From positions 1-15,847 of the forward strand of contig PWKM01000073.1 in assembly GCA_003559755.1 (NCBI GenBank): 15,847 bases of DNA, in the 5' to 3' direction. Shown here piece after piece: positions 8,293 to 15,642 of this stretch. Source of the DNA: Planctomycetota bacterium (GTDB taxonomy: Bacteria > Planctomycetota > PUPC01). A model generated the notes under the pieces. That model was not told the DNA's origin. It worked only from the letters and a program-made list of their open reading frames with translations, and searched no databases. The position numbers and the translations under genes were made by a program. Each line of letters opens with the position of its first letter. Position 1 is the stretch's first letter.

Positions 8293-8774
8293 TGCATGCC
8301 TGCCGTCTGGCTCGCTGACTCAAAAACAACCTCGGTGAACCCCGACGACGATGCGGCGTTGAAGACCTCTATGACGAACGCCCACCGCACGTCGCGGTTC
8401 GCATGTATCACGACCGGGATCTCCGTGTCGCCGCTGTGCTGCACCCGGCCTGCCAGGGCGGCGTAGACCTCCCCGACGTCCTGCGTGGGCGCCCCGTCGT
8501 CGATCTGATACTGAGCCGATTCGTTCGACGCACCGACCGGCTCGACCACCACGTGGATCGGGAGCAGGATGCTCGGCCGGCCCGACGGCGACGGCACCGT
8601 CCCCATCAGCTGCTTCTCCGGCGCGATGAACGTCGTCGTCAGAAGGAAATAAAGCAGCAGCTGGAACGTCACGTCGATCATCGGCGTCAGCGTCACCGAA
8701 AGCGCCTTCCGGCCCGACCGATGCCGGGCCTGAAAGACAAACCGCCTGTCACTGTTCGTCTTCTTCAGAGCCAT
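8289..8774 (-). CDS. ExbD/TolR family biopolymer transport protein (second copy)
   Basis: A 161-residue protein with the ExbD/TolR plan: a basic cytoplasmic N terminus of about 28 residues, one membrane span beginning in LTPMIDVTFQ with the essential proton-carrying aspartate at Asp34, then a periplasmic domain of roughly 110 residues ending in an ExbD-like FIEVFNAASSSGF/TEVVF pattern. In characterised systems ExbD sits inside an ExbB pentamer and uses proton flow to drive TonB or a similar effector. Its ATG follows the stop of the upstream ExbD gene with no gap (TGAATG), and its own stop overlaps the start of the helical-repeat gene. The two ExbD proteins differ clearly in sequence outside the membrane segment, so they may form a heterodimer. 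Confidence 0.93.
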   Translation of the reverse strand: MALKKTNSDRRFVFQARHRSGRKALSVTLTPMIDVTFQLLLYFLLTTTFIAPEKQLMGTVPSPSGRPSILLPIHVVVEPVGASNESAQYQIDDGAPTQDVGEVYAALAGRVQHSGDTEIPVVIHANRDVRWAFVIEVFNAASSSGFTEVVFESASQTAGMQ

Positions 8775-9302
8775 TCATTCGCCTTTCACGGGACCGGCGT
8801 CCCCGTCCTGCGGGTCCACCGCCGTCAGGCTCATTCGCTCGATCCCGGCGTCGGAAGCGGCCTGCATCACGGACTCGACGTCGCCGTAGCGGATGTCCCT
8901 GTCCGCCCGGATTTCCACCCAGAACTCGGCGGCATCGCCCCCGGCGGACGACTTGCGGCTTCTCAACAGTTCGGTCAACCTGGAAAAGGCCTCGGGATGC
9001 CCCGCGCTCACCATGTCCAGGCCCACCTGGTAGCGGTCCGCCACGATGGAGAAGTTCGGATCGCGTTCGTCCTTCGGCGCCTTGTAACGAGTCAGCACGT
9101 TGACCGTAACGTGGCTCCGCCGGCCCGCGTCCGGGGCCAGTGCGGACGACATGGGCTTCTCCGGCTCGTGGAGGAGAAGGTCCGGAAGCTCCTGACCGGC
9201 CATCTGCGTCGTGAGCAGGAAGAAAAGGATCAGCTGGAACGTACAGTCAATCATGGGCGTCAGCTGGAGCTGCAGCCGGTTTCCCGTCGATCTTCTGAGC
9301 AT
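8775..9302 (-). CDS. ExbD/TolR family biopolymer transport protein (first copy)
   Basis: A 175-residue ExbD/TolR homologue. A short basic N terminus leads into LQLTPMIDCTFQ with the conserved membrane aspartate at Asp19, and the span continues through LILFFLLTT. The periplasmic domain ends with the family pattern EIRADRDIRYGDVESVMQAA, equivalent to the 'I.AD..v.yg.vv.vmd.a' segment of ExbD. It lies 5 bp after the ExbB-like gene and abuts the second ExbD gene. GGAGA nine bases upstream of the ATG supports the start. It should act in the inner membrane with the co-encoded ExbB-like protein as a proton-driven motor. Confidence 0.93.
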   Translation of the reverse strand: MLRRSTGNRLQLQLTPMIDCTFQLILFFLLTTQMAGQELPDLLLHEPEKPMSSALAPDAGRRSHVTVNVLTRYKAPKDERDPNFSIVADRYQVGLDMVSAGHPEAFSRLTELLRSRKSSAGGDAAEFWVEIRADRDIRYGDVESVMQAASDAGIERMSLTAVDPQDGDAGPVKGE

Positions 9303-9307
9303 CCGCG

Positions 9308-10021
9308 TTATTCTCCTGCTCGTGCACCGGCCGGGTCGGCTTCGGGGCTCGGGCCCCGCGCCGGATCGCCGCCGGATGATTTCGCCGCCACCGGGCGCTG
9401 CCGGGGACGGTGCGTCTTGGCAATGAGTGCGTTCACGGTCAGAACCACGTCGTTGGTGATCTCCTCGACGCGGTTCCGAAGAAGGGCGTACAGGAACAGC
9501 GAAGGGATGGCGACCATCAGACCCAGCAGCGTGGTGACCAGGGCCACCCCGATGTTGCCCGCGAGGAGCCGCGGGTCCGGCGATCCCGTTGCCACGATCT
9601 TGAAGAACGCCCCGATCATCCCCCAGACCGTCCCCAGTAGCCCCAGCATCGGAGCAACGCTACCGATGACGTTCAGCCACTCGACCCGTCGCATGAGCAC
9701 GGCGGCCTCGTGCTCCGCCGACTCGAACAGGGCCTTCTCCATGGCCTCCCGTCCGCTGTGAGCGTGAGCGAACGTCCTGCGCACAAGATCGCTGAACAAG
9801 TCGGTCCTCCCCTCGACGCTCTTCAGCCCGTCGCGATAGCGCCGGCCCTCAAACTGCGACCCCACGGAATCGCACACCGCGTCGGGAAAAAGCCGCTTCC
9901 GCGTGATCCGGGTGAGACACCGGATGCCGATGGCGAGGGCCGCGATGCTCAACCCCCATATCACCCCGCCGATTACCCCGCCCCGCACAAAGAACAAATC
10001 CAGGTAATACGTCACTTGCAT
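9308..10021 (-). CDS. ExbB/TolQ/MotA family proton channel protein
   Basis: About 237 residues with three predicted membrane spans: one near the N terminus (GGVIWGLSIAALAIGI) and a closely spaced pair in the C-terminal half. The diagnostic segment LNVIGSVAPMLGLLGTVWGMI and the following GNIGVALVTTLLGLMVAIPSLF match the ExbB/TolQ/MotA core, including the pore-lining threonines. A cytoplasmic loop of about 100 charged residues separates the first span from the pair, as in ExbB. Two ATGs are in frame, at 10030 and 10021. GAGGAG directly abuts the first but lies nine bases before the second, so 10021 (MQVTYY) is preferred. With the two ExbD proteins it should form a proton-motive-force-driven motor; the specific partner is not a classical TonB. 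Confidence 0.92.
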   Translation of the reverse strand: MQVTYYLDLFFVRGGVIGGVIWGLSIAALAIGIRCLTRITRKRLFPDAVCDSVGSQFEGRRYRDGLKSVEGRTDLFSDLVRRTFAHAHSGREAMEKALFESAEHEAAVLMRRVEWLNVIGSVAPMLGLLGTVWGMIGAFFKIVATGSPDPRLLAGNIGVALVTTLLGLMVAIPSLFLYALLRNRVEEITNDVVLTVNALIAKTHRPRQRPVAAKSSGGDPARGPSPEADPAGARAGE

Positions 10022-10059
10022 GGTTGACATCTCCTCGCAGGCTGCAGGCCGCAGACGGC

Positions 10060-10098
10060 GGCTGCGGGCAAACGAACCGTTCGTTCCCGCCCGCAGCC
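10060..10098 (-). promoter_or_regulatory. Two-tier hairpin in the VWA-ExbB intercistronic gap
   Basis: GGCTGCGGGC at 10060-10069 pairs perfectly with GCCCGCAGCC at 10089-10098. Inside it, AACGAA (10071-10076) pairs with TTCGTT (10080-10085) around a CCG loop, leaving a small asymmetric internal bulge. The combined 16 bp make a stable stem in the transcript. It is not followed by a U-tract on either strand, so it does not look like a simple intrinsic terminator. It lies 20 bp after the VWA stop and about 30 bp before the ExbB ribosome site. It could protect or process the mRNA, or set the ratio of motor proteins to upstream proteins. Confidence 0.5.
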
Positions 10099-10118
10099 CA
10101 CGCTCTACAGCCTCCGGC

Positions 10119-11033
10119 CTATCTGTCTACTCTCACGAACGCTCCGTTGTTCTGCTCCGCGATCCGGCGAAGCGTGGCGGCGGACGACGCACTGCCGCCG
10201 ACAAGGTAGGTGTTCACGCGAACCCGGCTGTCCGCGTTCTTCACCCTGATCGTCTGAACCACCTCCGCACTGTCCGGGAATTCCCCGTCCGTCAGAAGGC
10301 AGAGAAGCTTCGTTCTGCGGTCTTCCGTCTGCAACACGTCGAGCGCACGCATCAGAGCTGCAATCGGTTCCGTCCGGCCCTCCGGCTGGACCCCGCCCAG
10401 AAACTCGGCCGCCGCCCTCTTCGCCGGACGCGTGGCCGCGACGAGGTCGCCCGCCCGCCCCTCGATCGGAGGCCCGTCCGAAAACAGGATGATGTGGAAC
10501 CGCTGATTCTCCTCGAGACGCCCGATGGAGCGCGTCACCTCGCGCTGTACCCTGTCGAACGAGACGCCGACCGACTGGGAGAAGTCGATGACGTACACCA
10601 CGTCCTGGGCCGGCGACGTCACACCGAAAAAGGTCGCCGACTCGCCCGCCCGCACCTCGTCCGACAACGGGACGACGGACCGATCGGACTCCGCCTCCAA
10701 CGAGAACGCCGTCTCGGGCGGTCCGCCGGATTCCGACGACGCCCCGATACCCAGTGAACGCTCCAGCCCCGCCCCCGTCGTGTCCGATGCACCCTCACCC
10801 GGGCGGACCGGCGACTCGCTATTCGCCATCGTCGTTCGCATCGGCCTCGGCGTAACACGCCGGGGCAGCGTGCTCGAGGGAACGCCGGCCGAAGGATCAC
10901 GGCTCACCGGCCCGTCCGGGGCGGTCTGAAAAACCATCAACCCCAGCACCAGGGCCACCCCGCAGTGCACGAGCAGGCTGACACCCCAGGGAAGCAACCG
11001 TTCGAACCGGGACTTTGCTGTGTGGAGCGACAT
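10119..11033 (-). CDS. Membrane-anchored VWA-domain protein
   Basis: A 304-residue protein. Residues 16-35 (WGVSLLVHCGVALVLGLMVF) form an N-terminal membrane anchor, like the TonB-type 'short cytoplasmic tail plus one span' topology. A low-complexity, Pro/Ser/Arg-rich linker of about 95 residues follows, then a VWA domain from about 135 to the end. The metal-ion-dependent adhesion site is complete: DFSQS at 150-154, Thr221 in GRTEP, and Asp249 in LTDGE. The ATG at 11033 has GGAGG six bases upstream; a TTG one codon earlier is in frame but less likely. The gene starts 12 bp after the LRR stop and precedes the ExbB gene. VWA domains bind protein partners through the metal site. The anchor and linker resemble an ExbBD effector, but the C-terminal domain is VWA instead of TonB. 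Confidence 0.9.
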   Translation of the reverse strand: MSLHTAKSRFERLLPWGVSLLVHCGVALVLGLMVFQTAPDGPVSRDPSAGVPSSTLPRRVTPRPMRTTMANSESPVRPGEGASDTTGAGLERSLGIGASSESGGPPETAFSLEAESDRSVVPLSDEVRAGESATFFGVTSPAQDVVYVIDFSQSVGVSFDRVQREVTRSIGRLEENQRFHIILFSDGPPIEGRAGDLVAATRPAKRAAAEFLGGVQPEGRTEPIAALMRALDVLQTEDRRTKLLCLLTDGEFPDSAEVVQTIRVKNADSRVRVNTYLVGGSASSAATLRRIAEQNNGAFVRVDR

Positions 11034-11045
11034 CAAGTTCCTCCT

Positions 11046-11867
11046 CTAGGGTTGGGCCGGGCCACTCAGGATCGCGCAGCCCGGCAGCTGCTCCCGGAGC
11101 CAGTCGATGTCCGCCTCCGGAATCCGGTCGCAGCCGCGCAGGTCCAGCGTCTTGAGCGCCTTGCACTTGGAAAGGGGATAGACGTCCTCGATCCCGGAAC
11201 AGCCCGACAAATCCAACGTCGTTAGCTGACCGGACAGTTTCTCCAGCGGCGACAGGTCCCGGAGCCGCACGCAGCCGGAAAGCGTCAGGCGGGTGAGGTG
11301 CGGCAGCTCGACGATCGGCGAAAGGTCGGCCACGTTGACGCAGTTCGTGAGGATCAGCGTACGGAGCTGGGTCAGCCGGCTCAACGGCCCCAGGTCCGAG
11401 AGATTCCGCGCGTCGCTCAAGTCCAGCGCCCTCAGCTGCGACAGCCCCGACAACGCATCCAGGTCGTTTACCCGAAGGTGTGTCAGCGTCAGAGAGGTCA
11501 GACCGGACAGCCGGCCGATCGGCGAAAGGTCGCGAACGCCGCTCAACTCAGCCAGCTCCAGCTCGCTCAAACGGCTCAGACGCGTCAGGGGACGCACGTC
11601 CTCCAGCCGGCGGGCCGAGCCGATCTGCTCGGACGTCAGCTGCGTCAGGTCGGTGTTCGACGCCACCAATTCCGCAAGCCGCAGGTCGAAGACCTCCCTG
11701 CCCGACCGGACAAGCCGCTGCCCGTCGGCTCCCGCCGCGCCGAGATCGGGGGACATCTCGCCGATCTTCTCAAGCCCGACTCGAGCCCGCCGGGCCAGGC
11801 TGTCGCGCCGGGACCCGTGCAGCTCGAAGAACCGCCGATAGTAGGCCCGCGCCCGGGCGGCCGCCAC
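11046..11867 (-). CDS. Leucine-rich-repeat protein, probable C-terminal part of an interrupted fusion
   Basis: The segment encodes seven repeats of 22-26 residues of the type LxxLxxLxLxxCxxLxDLxPLxx, from about residue 94 (counted from the GTG) to near the end; four consecutive repeats carry a cysteine in the same position (NC, GC, GC, GC). Ahead of them are charged helices including ARAYYRRFFELH. The frame is open to a TAA at 12096-12098 that is the stop of the upstream PBP-like gene, and the intervening 76 codons contain no ATG, GTG or TTG. The first possible start, GTG at 11867, abuts its only purine-rich stretch, so initiation there would be poor. As a separate protein it has no signal peptide, unlike its neighbours. 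It most likely derives from, or is still made as, the C-terminal half of the upstream protein. LRRs usually bind other proteins; the ligand is unknown. Confidence 0.65.
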   Translation of the reverse strand: MAAARARAYYRRFFELHGSRRDSLARRARVGLEKIGEMSPDLGAAGADGQRLVRSGREVFDLRLAELVASNTDLTQLTSEQIGSARRLEDVRPLTRLSRLSELELAELSGVRDLSPIGRLSGLTSLTLTHLRVNDLDALSGLSQLRALDLSDARNLSDLGPLSRLTQLRTLILTNCVNVADLSPIVELPHLTRLTLSGCVRLRDLSPLEKLSGQLTTLDLSGCSGIEDVYPLSKCKALKTLDLRGCDRIPEADIDWLREQLPGCAILSGPAQP

Positions 11868-12095
11868 CTCCCGCCTGCCGCCCGCCGCAGGAGCCGCCAG
11901 GTCCGTGTACCACTCGGCAAGCGTCAGCGCGGAATCCTTCGAAATCGCCGAGACCGGCTGGGCCGCAAGCGGCAGGTTCGCCTTCAGCTCCGCGTCGCTG
12001 TCGGCGTCGACGTGCCTCAGCGCCTCCGACGGGGCGTCGAACTCCAGCAGGTGCAGCAGGATCAGCCGCGCCCGCGACGCACGGTCATTCGGGTC

Positions 12096-13568
12096 TTACA
12101 ACAGCCACTCGGCGAGAACCCAGGCGTCCCGCTCGGCTCTCACCCGCGCCGCGGCGATGCTGTGACGCTCCCGAACCCGGGCCAGGTCGGGGCTGCCGAT
12201 CTGCTCCGCCACCTCCTTCGCACGCTCCAATATGACCGCCGCCTCGGCGTACAACCGGCCGGATGTCGCTGCCGCGGCGTGCGCCTGCAGGGCGTCGATC
12301 AGAGCGGAACCGACGTGCATCGAACGGTCGGCCCGGTACGCTCGTTCGTACAGCGCCACCCGCTTCTCCGCACTGTCGAGCCGCCTGCCCGGAATCCGCT
12401 CGGACAATAGATTCAACACCTCGAACACCGCCGTCTCGCCGCCGGGGATGTTCTCGCTCAACTCGTATGCCGCCGCACACATGGCGGCCAGAAGCTGAAC
12501 GTCGTCCGGCGGTAGCCGTTGGGCAGACTTCAAAATCCGCATGGCGAGGTCCAGGTCGTCGCCCGGATCCGGCGTCGCACGAACCCGCTCGATCTCGGGA
12601 CCGTAGAGCCGATAAAAGCCCGCAATGGCGTCCGAACGCACGCGGCGCAGCGTCGGCAGGAGAGCATGGCGACGAAACACACCGTCCCCCTCCCCCGATA
12701 ATACGAACTGGACGAACCCCTTCGCTCCCTCCGAAGCGTCGGGCGAGACGTACAGTACGAGCACGTCGGCGAACGGGTACCGCCCGTCCTTCACGCTCTG
12801 GACGTCGGCGGTCACCCCGCCCACGCCCAGCGCCTTCACCGCACCGCCCGCGGTCACTACCGACGACGCGTCCACGAACCCGACCCCGCCGGGGTCCGTC
12901 GAGATCGCACGAAGAATGTCCGCCGAGGTCGGACGCCGGATGATTCCATCCGAACCCGCCGCCGGGAACGCCCGCTCGAAGCTCTTCGTCAGTGGGGACG
13001 AAGACGCCAGCCCGTAACGCCGAATCGGCAACTGCTCACCGCCCACCGCTCGCCAGTTCTCCACCTCGCCGGAAAACACGAACTCGAGCTGCTCGCTCGA
13101 CAACGTGTCCAGCGGGTTCCGAGCATGAACCACGATGGCCGCCGCTCGAGCACCGATCACGTGCTCCTCCGGGGCAAGCGCCTCCCACGGCCGGCCCAGA
13201 TCCAACACGTCCCGCTCCGAGACCCCGCCCCAGCTGAGCACCGCGTCGAAACCGCCCAACAACTCACGGGCCGCCGGAACCGCCCCCTCCCGGCTGACAT
13301 AGTCCACCGCGACTCCGCCCCCCGACTCGGCCCGCGATTTTTGGAACTCCTCGGACAACGCCTCGAACAGACCCTGCACATCGGCCGGACCCGCCATGCG
13401 AACAGGGGACCGGACCTCCCCCGAAGCCTCGCCGGCAAGAGCCGGCTCGCAGAACGACAAGGACATCCCTACAAGGAATCCGACGAGCAAAGGGCACAGC
13501 CCCCCTGCACAGGCGCACAAACGGCCGGCATGAGCCCGCCTGTCGGGCTTTTCGCGGACATTTCTCAT
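12096..13568 (-). CDS. Exported PBP/PstS-like domain protein with helical C-terminal region
   Basis: A 490-residue protein with a signal sequence (about residues 17-45, ending PALA). Residues 50-300 resemble a PstS-type phosphate-binding protein: IVVHARNPLDTLSSEQLEFVFSGEVENWRAVGG matches the 'N....lt..ql..IF.G...W..vgg' core in pieces, then IRRYGLASSS, and later YPFADVLVLYVSP, the usual 'YPl...ly.y' strand. The Ser-Gly-Thr phosphate-contact motif of PstS is not clearly kept. Residues 300-490 are TPR-like helices. ATG at 13568 has an AGGA five bases upstream. It is homologous to both domains of the upstream protein. No PstC, PstA or PstB is present, so a transport role is unlikely and ligand sensing more plausible. 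The chain probably once continued into the LRR segment. Confidence 0.85.
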   Translation of the reverse strand: MRNVREKPDRRAHAGRLCACAGGLCPLLVGFLVGMSLSFCEPALAGEASGEVRSPVRMAGPADVQGLFEALSEEFQKSRAESGGGVAVDYVSREGAVPAARELLGGFDAVLSWGGVSERDVLDLGRPWEALAPEEHVIGARAAAIVVHARNPLDTLSSEQLEFVFSGEVENWRAVGGEQLPIRRYGLASSSPLTKSFERAFPAAGSDGIIRRPTSADILRAISTDPGGVGFVDASSVVTAGGAVKALGVGGVTADVQSVKDGRYPFADVLVLYVSPDASEGAKGFVQFVLSGEGDGVFRRHALLPTLRRVRSDAIAGFYRLYGPEIERVRATPDPGDDLDLAMRILKSAQRLPPDDVQLLAAMCAAAYELSENIPGGETAVFEVLNLLSERIPGRRLDSAEKRVALYERAYRADRSMHVGSALIDALQAHAAAATSGRLYAEAAVILERAKEVAEQIGSPDLARVRERHSIAAARVRAERDAWVLAEWLL

Positions 13569-13681
13569 CCTGATCCTGCGTTGCCTTGCCCTGTTCCGTC
13601 CGGCCCGTCTCTATCCAAGTTCAGCCATCGTCCCGGCCGCGTTCCTTTCAACGCCTGCTGCTCGGCACCTGCGGCTTCGGG

Positions 13682-15622
13682 CTAGTTCCCGTCCCCGTCA
13701 CCGGCGGCCTCGATCTCGTCCTTCGCCACCCGATCGAGGGCCGCGTCGCCCAGCGGGATCAGCCCGCCCTTTACATACGCATCCATCGTCGCCCGCACCG
13801 GGTCGGCGTAGGGCGTCGCCTCCGACCCGCCGCACGTCGCCATAAACCTCGCGAAATCCTTCGCCACGTCGCTCGCCCGAGGATGCACGTACAGGTAGAC
13901 CCGCTCCGAGAGCGGGTACATCGCACTCCGGATGTTCGCTGGCGTCGGGGCCACGACCTGTGCCAACTCGCCCGCCCCGTGCCGGATCGGAACCACCCGC
14001 ACCGTCTGGCCCGCACGCACCAGCGCGTCCGGCGACAGCCCGCCGCCCGGAAGCGACGCCAGGTCCACGATCCCGATCGCGTTCGGGTCCATACCCACCG
14101 CCGCAACCACCGCCGCCGTGTCGGCCTGACCCGTCACCCCCCGCACCTCCGACGCCGGCAGACAATGCCTGACGAACACCGCCGCCGCAGGATCGGTGCG
14201 CGGCACGCTGAACCGGTTGATCGGGACCGTCGTCTGCCCACCCGGAACCGCCAGCCCCGTCTCGCCGATGCCGCGCCAGTCGTTCGCCTCCCCGCTGAAA
14301 ATCGCCTTCAACTGGCCCATCGTCAACGACTCGAGCCGGTTCGCCCTGTTCACGATAATCGCCGTCGCACGGCCCGCGATGCAGAACTCGTCCGGCATCA
14401 GCGCGTTCCACTCCTCGCCGTGCTGCTCCATCGCCCGAGCACTCGGCCGGTCGTCCAACACCAGCAGCTCCCGCAGAAGGTGCCCGTCCACCCCGCCCCG
14501 CACGAACGCACGGATCGAAAGAACGTCGTCGTCCACCCCGCCGTAGGACAGCTGAATCGCCGCCTTAGCTCGGACGTATTCCACCGCCGCCGCGTGAAAC
14601 GCGGATCGGCCGGCATCGATCCCGATCATCGAGACCCGGTCGCCCGCACCCTCCCTCATCGCACGCACCCGGGCCTCGCCCTCCGCCTGCCTCTGCGTGT
14701 GTGGCGTGGCCAAGCCGAACGACTCGGCGATCTCCGAACCGGCGGGGCTTGTCGCGAAGGCCGCGAACCGGACCGCCGCATCCGGCTGCGTCGGATGAAG
14801 GTACAGGATCAATCTCTCCGACAAGGGGTACTCCTCCTGGATGCGCCCGCCCTCTTCCAGTTCCACCAGCGGGCCGCCCTCCTCGAGTGAGACCGGTACA
14901 ACCCGCACCCCCTCAATGCTCTCGCCGGTCCAAAGAACGAAACCGATGCCGCCCCGGTCGCGACGTACCCGCCTCACCACGTCGTCCGCATCCACGCACT
15001 CGACAAAGTCCTCCCTGATCGGGAAATAGCAGCGAGTGTGGTACCGGCCCGTCTCGTACTGGAGGCAGGCCCGCCGCAACAGGCGCCGGCTCCCCGCCCG
15101 CGACGGCTCGCCGTAGCAGGTGATCCGGCCGCCCTGACCGCCCACGCGGGCCCAGTCGAGCCCCCGACCGCTCTCCTTGAGAATCTCCTGCAACTGCTCG
15201 GCCGATAAACCGGCGACCGGGTTGGCCCGATTCACGATCACCGCCAGCTTCGCCTGACCGACGAATACCGCCGTCGGATCGAGCTCCGTCCGCCGAAAGC
15301 CGTACAGCCACGCGCTCTTCGTTAACGTGGTGGGGTGGTCGGTCCAGGCCAATACCTGATAGTCGCCCTCGATAAAGCCCGCCAATCGCCCGCGATCATG
15401 GTCGACCGTTACCCGCATATCCCCGTCACGCTCCTGACGCGCGGCCATCTCGGCGACCACCCGGCTCGTCCAATGGTTCTCGGCAACCACGGCGACCGTG
15501 CCGGCCTGGCCGGCGGAAGAACGGACCGCACCCGCGAACAGGACCAGAGTAAGTACCGGCGGAACGAGGATGACTCCGAAAGACCTCGACCAATCGCCTC
15601 GCGTCGCCCGTGTCGTTCGCAT
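13682..15622 (-). CDS. Exported protein with two tandem PBP/PstS-like domains
   Basis: A 646-residue protein. The ATG at 15622 is chosen because GAGGAGG lies eight bases upstream and a hydrophobic signal or anchor segment (about residues 14-37) follows; the frame is open further upstream but overlaps the preceding gene. Two homologous halves can be aligned by eye: AVIVNRANPVAGLSAEQLQ with later YPLSERLILYLHP, and AIIVNRANRLESLTMGQLK with later YPLSERVYLYVHP. Each is followed by a helix with F-AFAT or F-RFMAT. These are PBP/PstS-like domains duplicated in tandem. At the position of the phosphate-binding Ser-Gly-Thr the first has PSRAGSRR and the second PRTDPAAA, so ligand specificity has probably changed. 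Several cysteines occur in the first half (RACLQYETGRYHTRCYF). No ABC transporter genes accompany it. Confidence 0.88.
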   Translation of the reverse strand: MRTTRATRGDWSRSFGVILVPPVLTLVLFAGAVRSSAGQAGTVAVVAENHWTSRVVAEMAARQERDGDMRVTVDHDRGRLAGFIEGDYQVLAWTDHPTTLTKSAWLYGFRRTELDPTAVFVGQAKLAVIVNRANPVAGLSAEQLQEILKESGRGLDWARVGGQGGRITCYGEPSRAGSRRLLRRACLQYETGRYHTRCYFPIREDFVECVDADDVVRRVRRDRGGIGFVLWTGESIEGVRVVPVSLEEGGPLVELEEGGRIQEEYPLSERLILYLHPTQPDAAVRFAAFATSPAGSEIAESFGLATPHTQRQAEGEARVRAMREGAGDRVSMIGIDAGRSAFHAAAVEYVRAKAAIQLSYGGVDDDVLSIRAFVRGGVDGHLLRELLVLDDRPSARAMEQHGEEWNALMPDEFCIAGRATAIIVNRANRLESLTMGQLKAIFSGEANDWRGIGETGLAVPGGQTTVPINRFSVPRTDPAAAVFVRHCLPASEVRGVTGQADTAAVVAAVGMDPNAIGIVDLASLPGGGLSPDALVRAGQTVRVVPIRHGAGELAQVVAPTPANIRSAMYPLSERVYLYVHPRASDVAKDFARFMATCGGSEATPYADPVRATMDAYVKGGLIPLGDAALDRVAKDEIEAAGDGDGN

Positions 15623-15642
15623 GTCCGAACCCTCCTCGGTCG

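Larger units (their letters stand above)
11046..13568 (-). pseudogene. Putative single PBP-helical-LRR gene interrupted by an in-frame TAA
   Basis: The PBP-like gene and the LRR segment are in the same frame and separated by exactly one codon, TAA at 12096-12098. Reading through gives one 840-residue chain: signal peptide, PBP-like domain, helical solenoid, seven LRRs. The helical character runs on without a break across the stop (AEWLL, stop, DPNDRASRARLILLHLLEF). A single C-to-T change from CAA (Gln) would create this TAA. The downstream part lacks a good start. This could be a recent nonsense mutation, a sequencing error, or true stop readthrough; the sequence alone cannot decide. The alternative is two genuine adjacent genes with a weak GTG start. 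Confidence 0.5.

Noticed and set aside
5962..8466. Very long plus-strand open frame (834 codons) opposite the helical-repeat protein
   Set aside because: It is an antisense shadow created by GC-rich codon bias. The translation is low-complexity Pro/Arg/Gly without domains, while the minus-strand gene has a signal peptide and coupled starts and stops.
10060..10098. Intrinsic terminator at the two-tier hairpin
   Set aside because: No T-rich run follows on either strand, and the operon seems to continue into the ExbB and ExbD genes.
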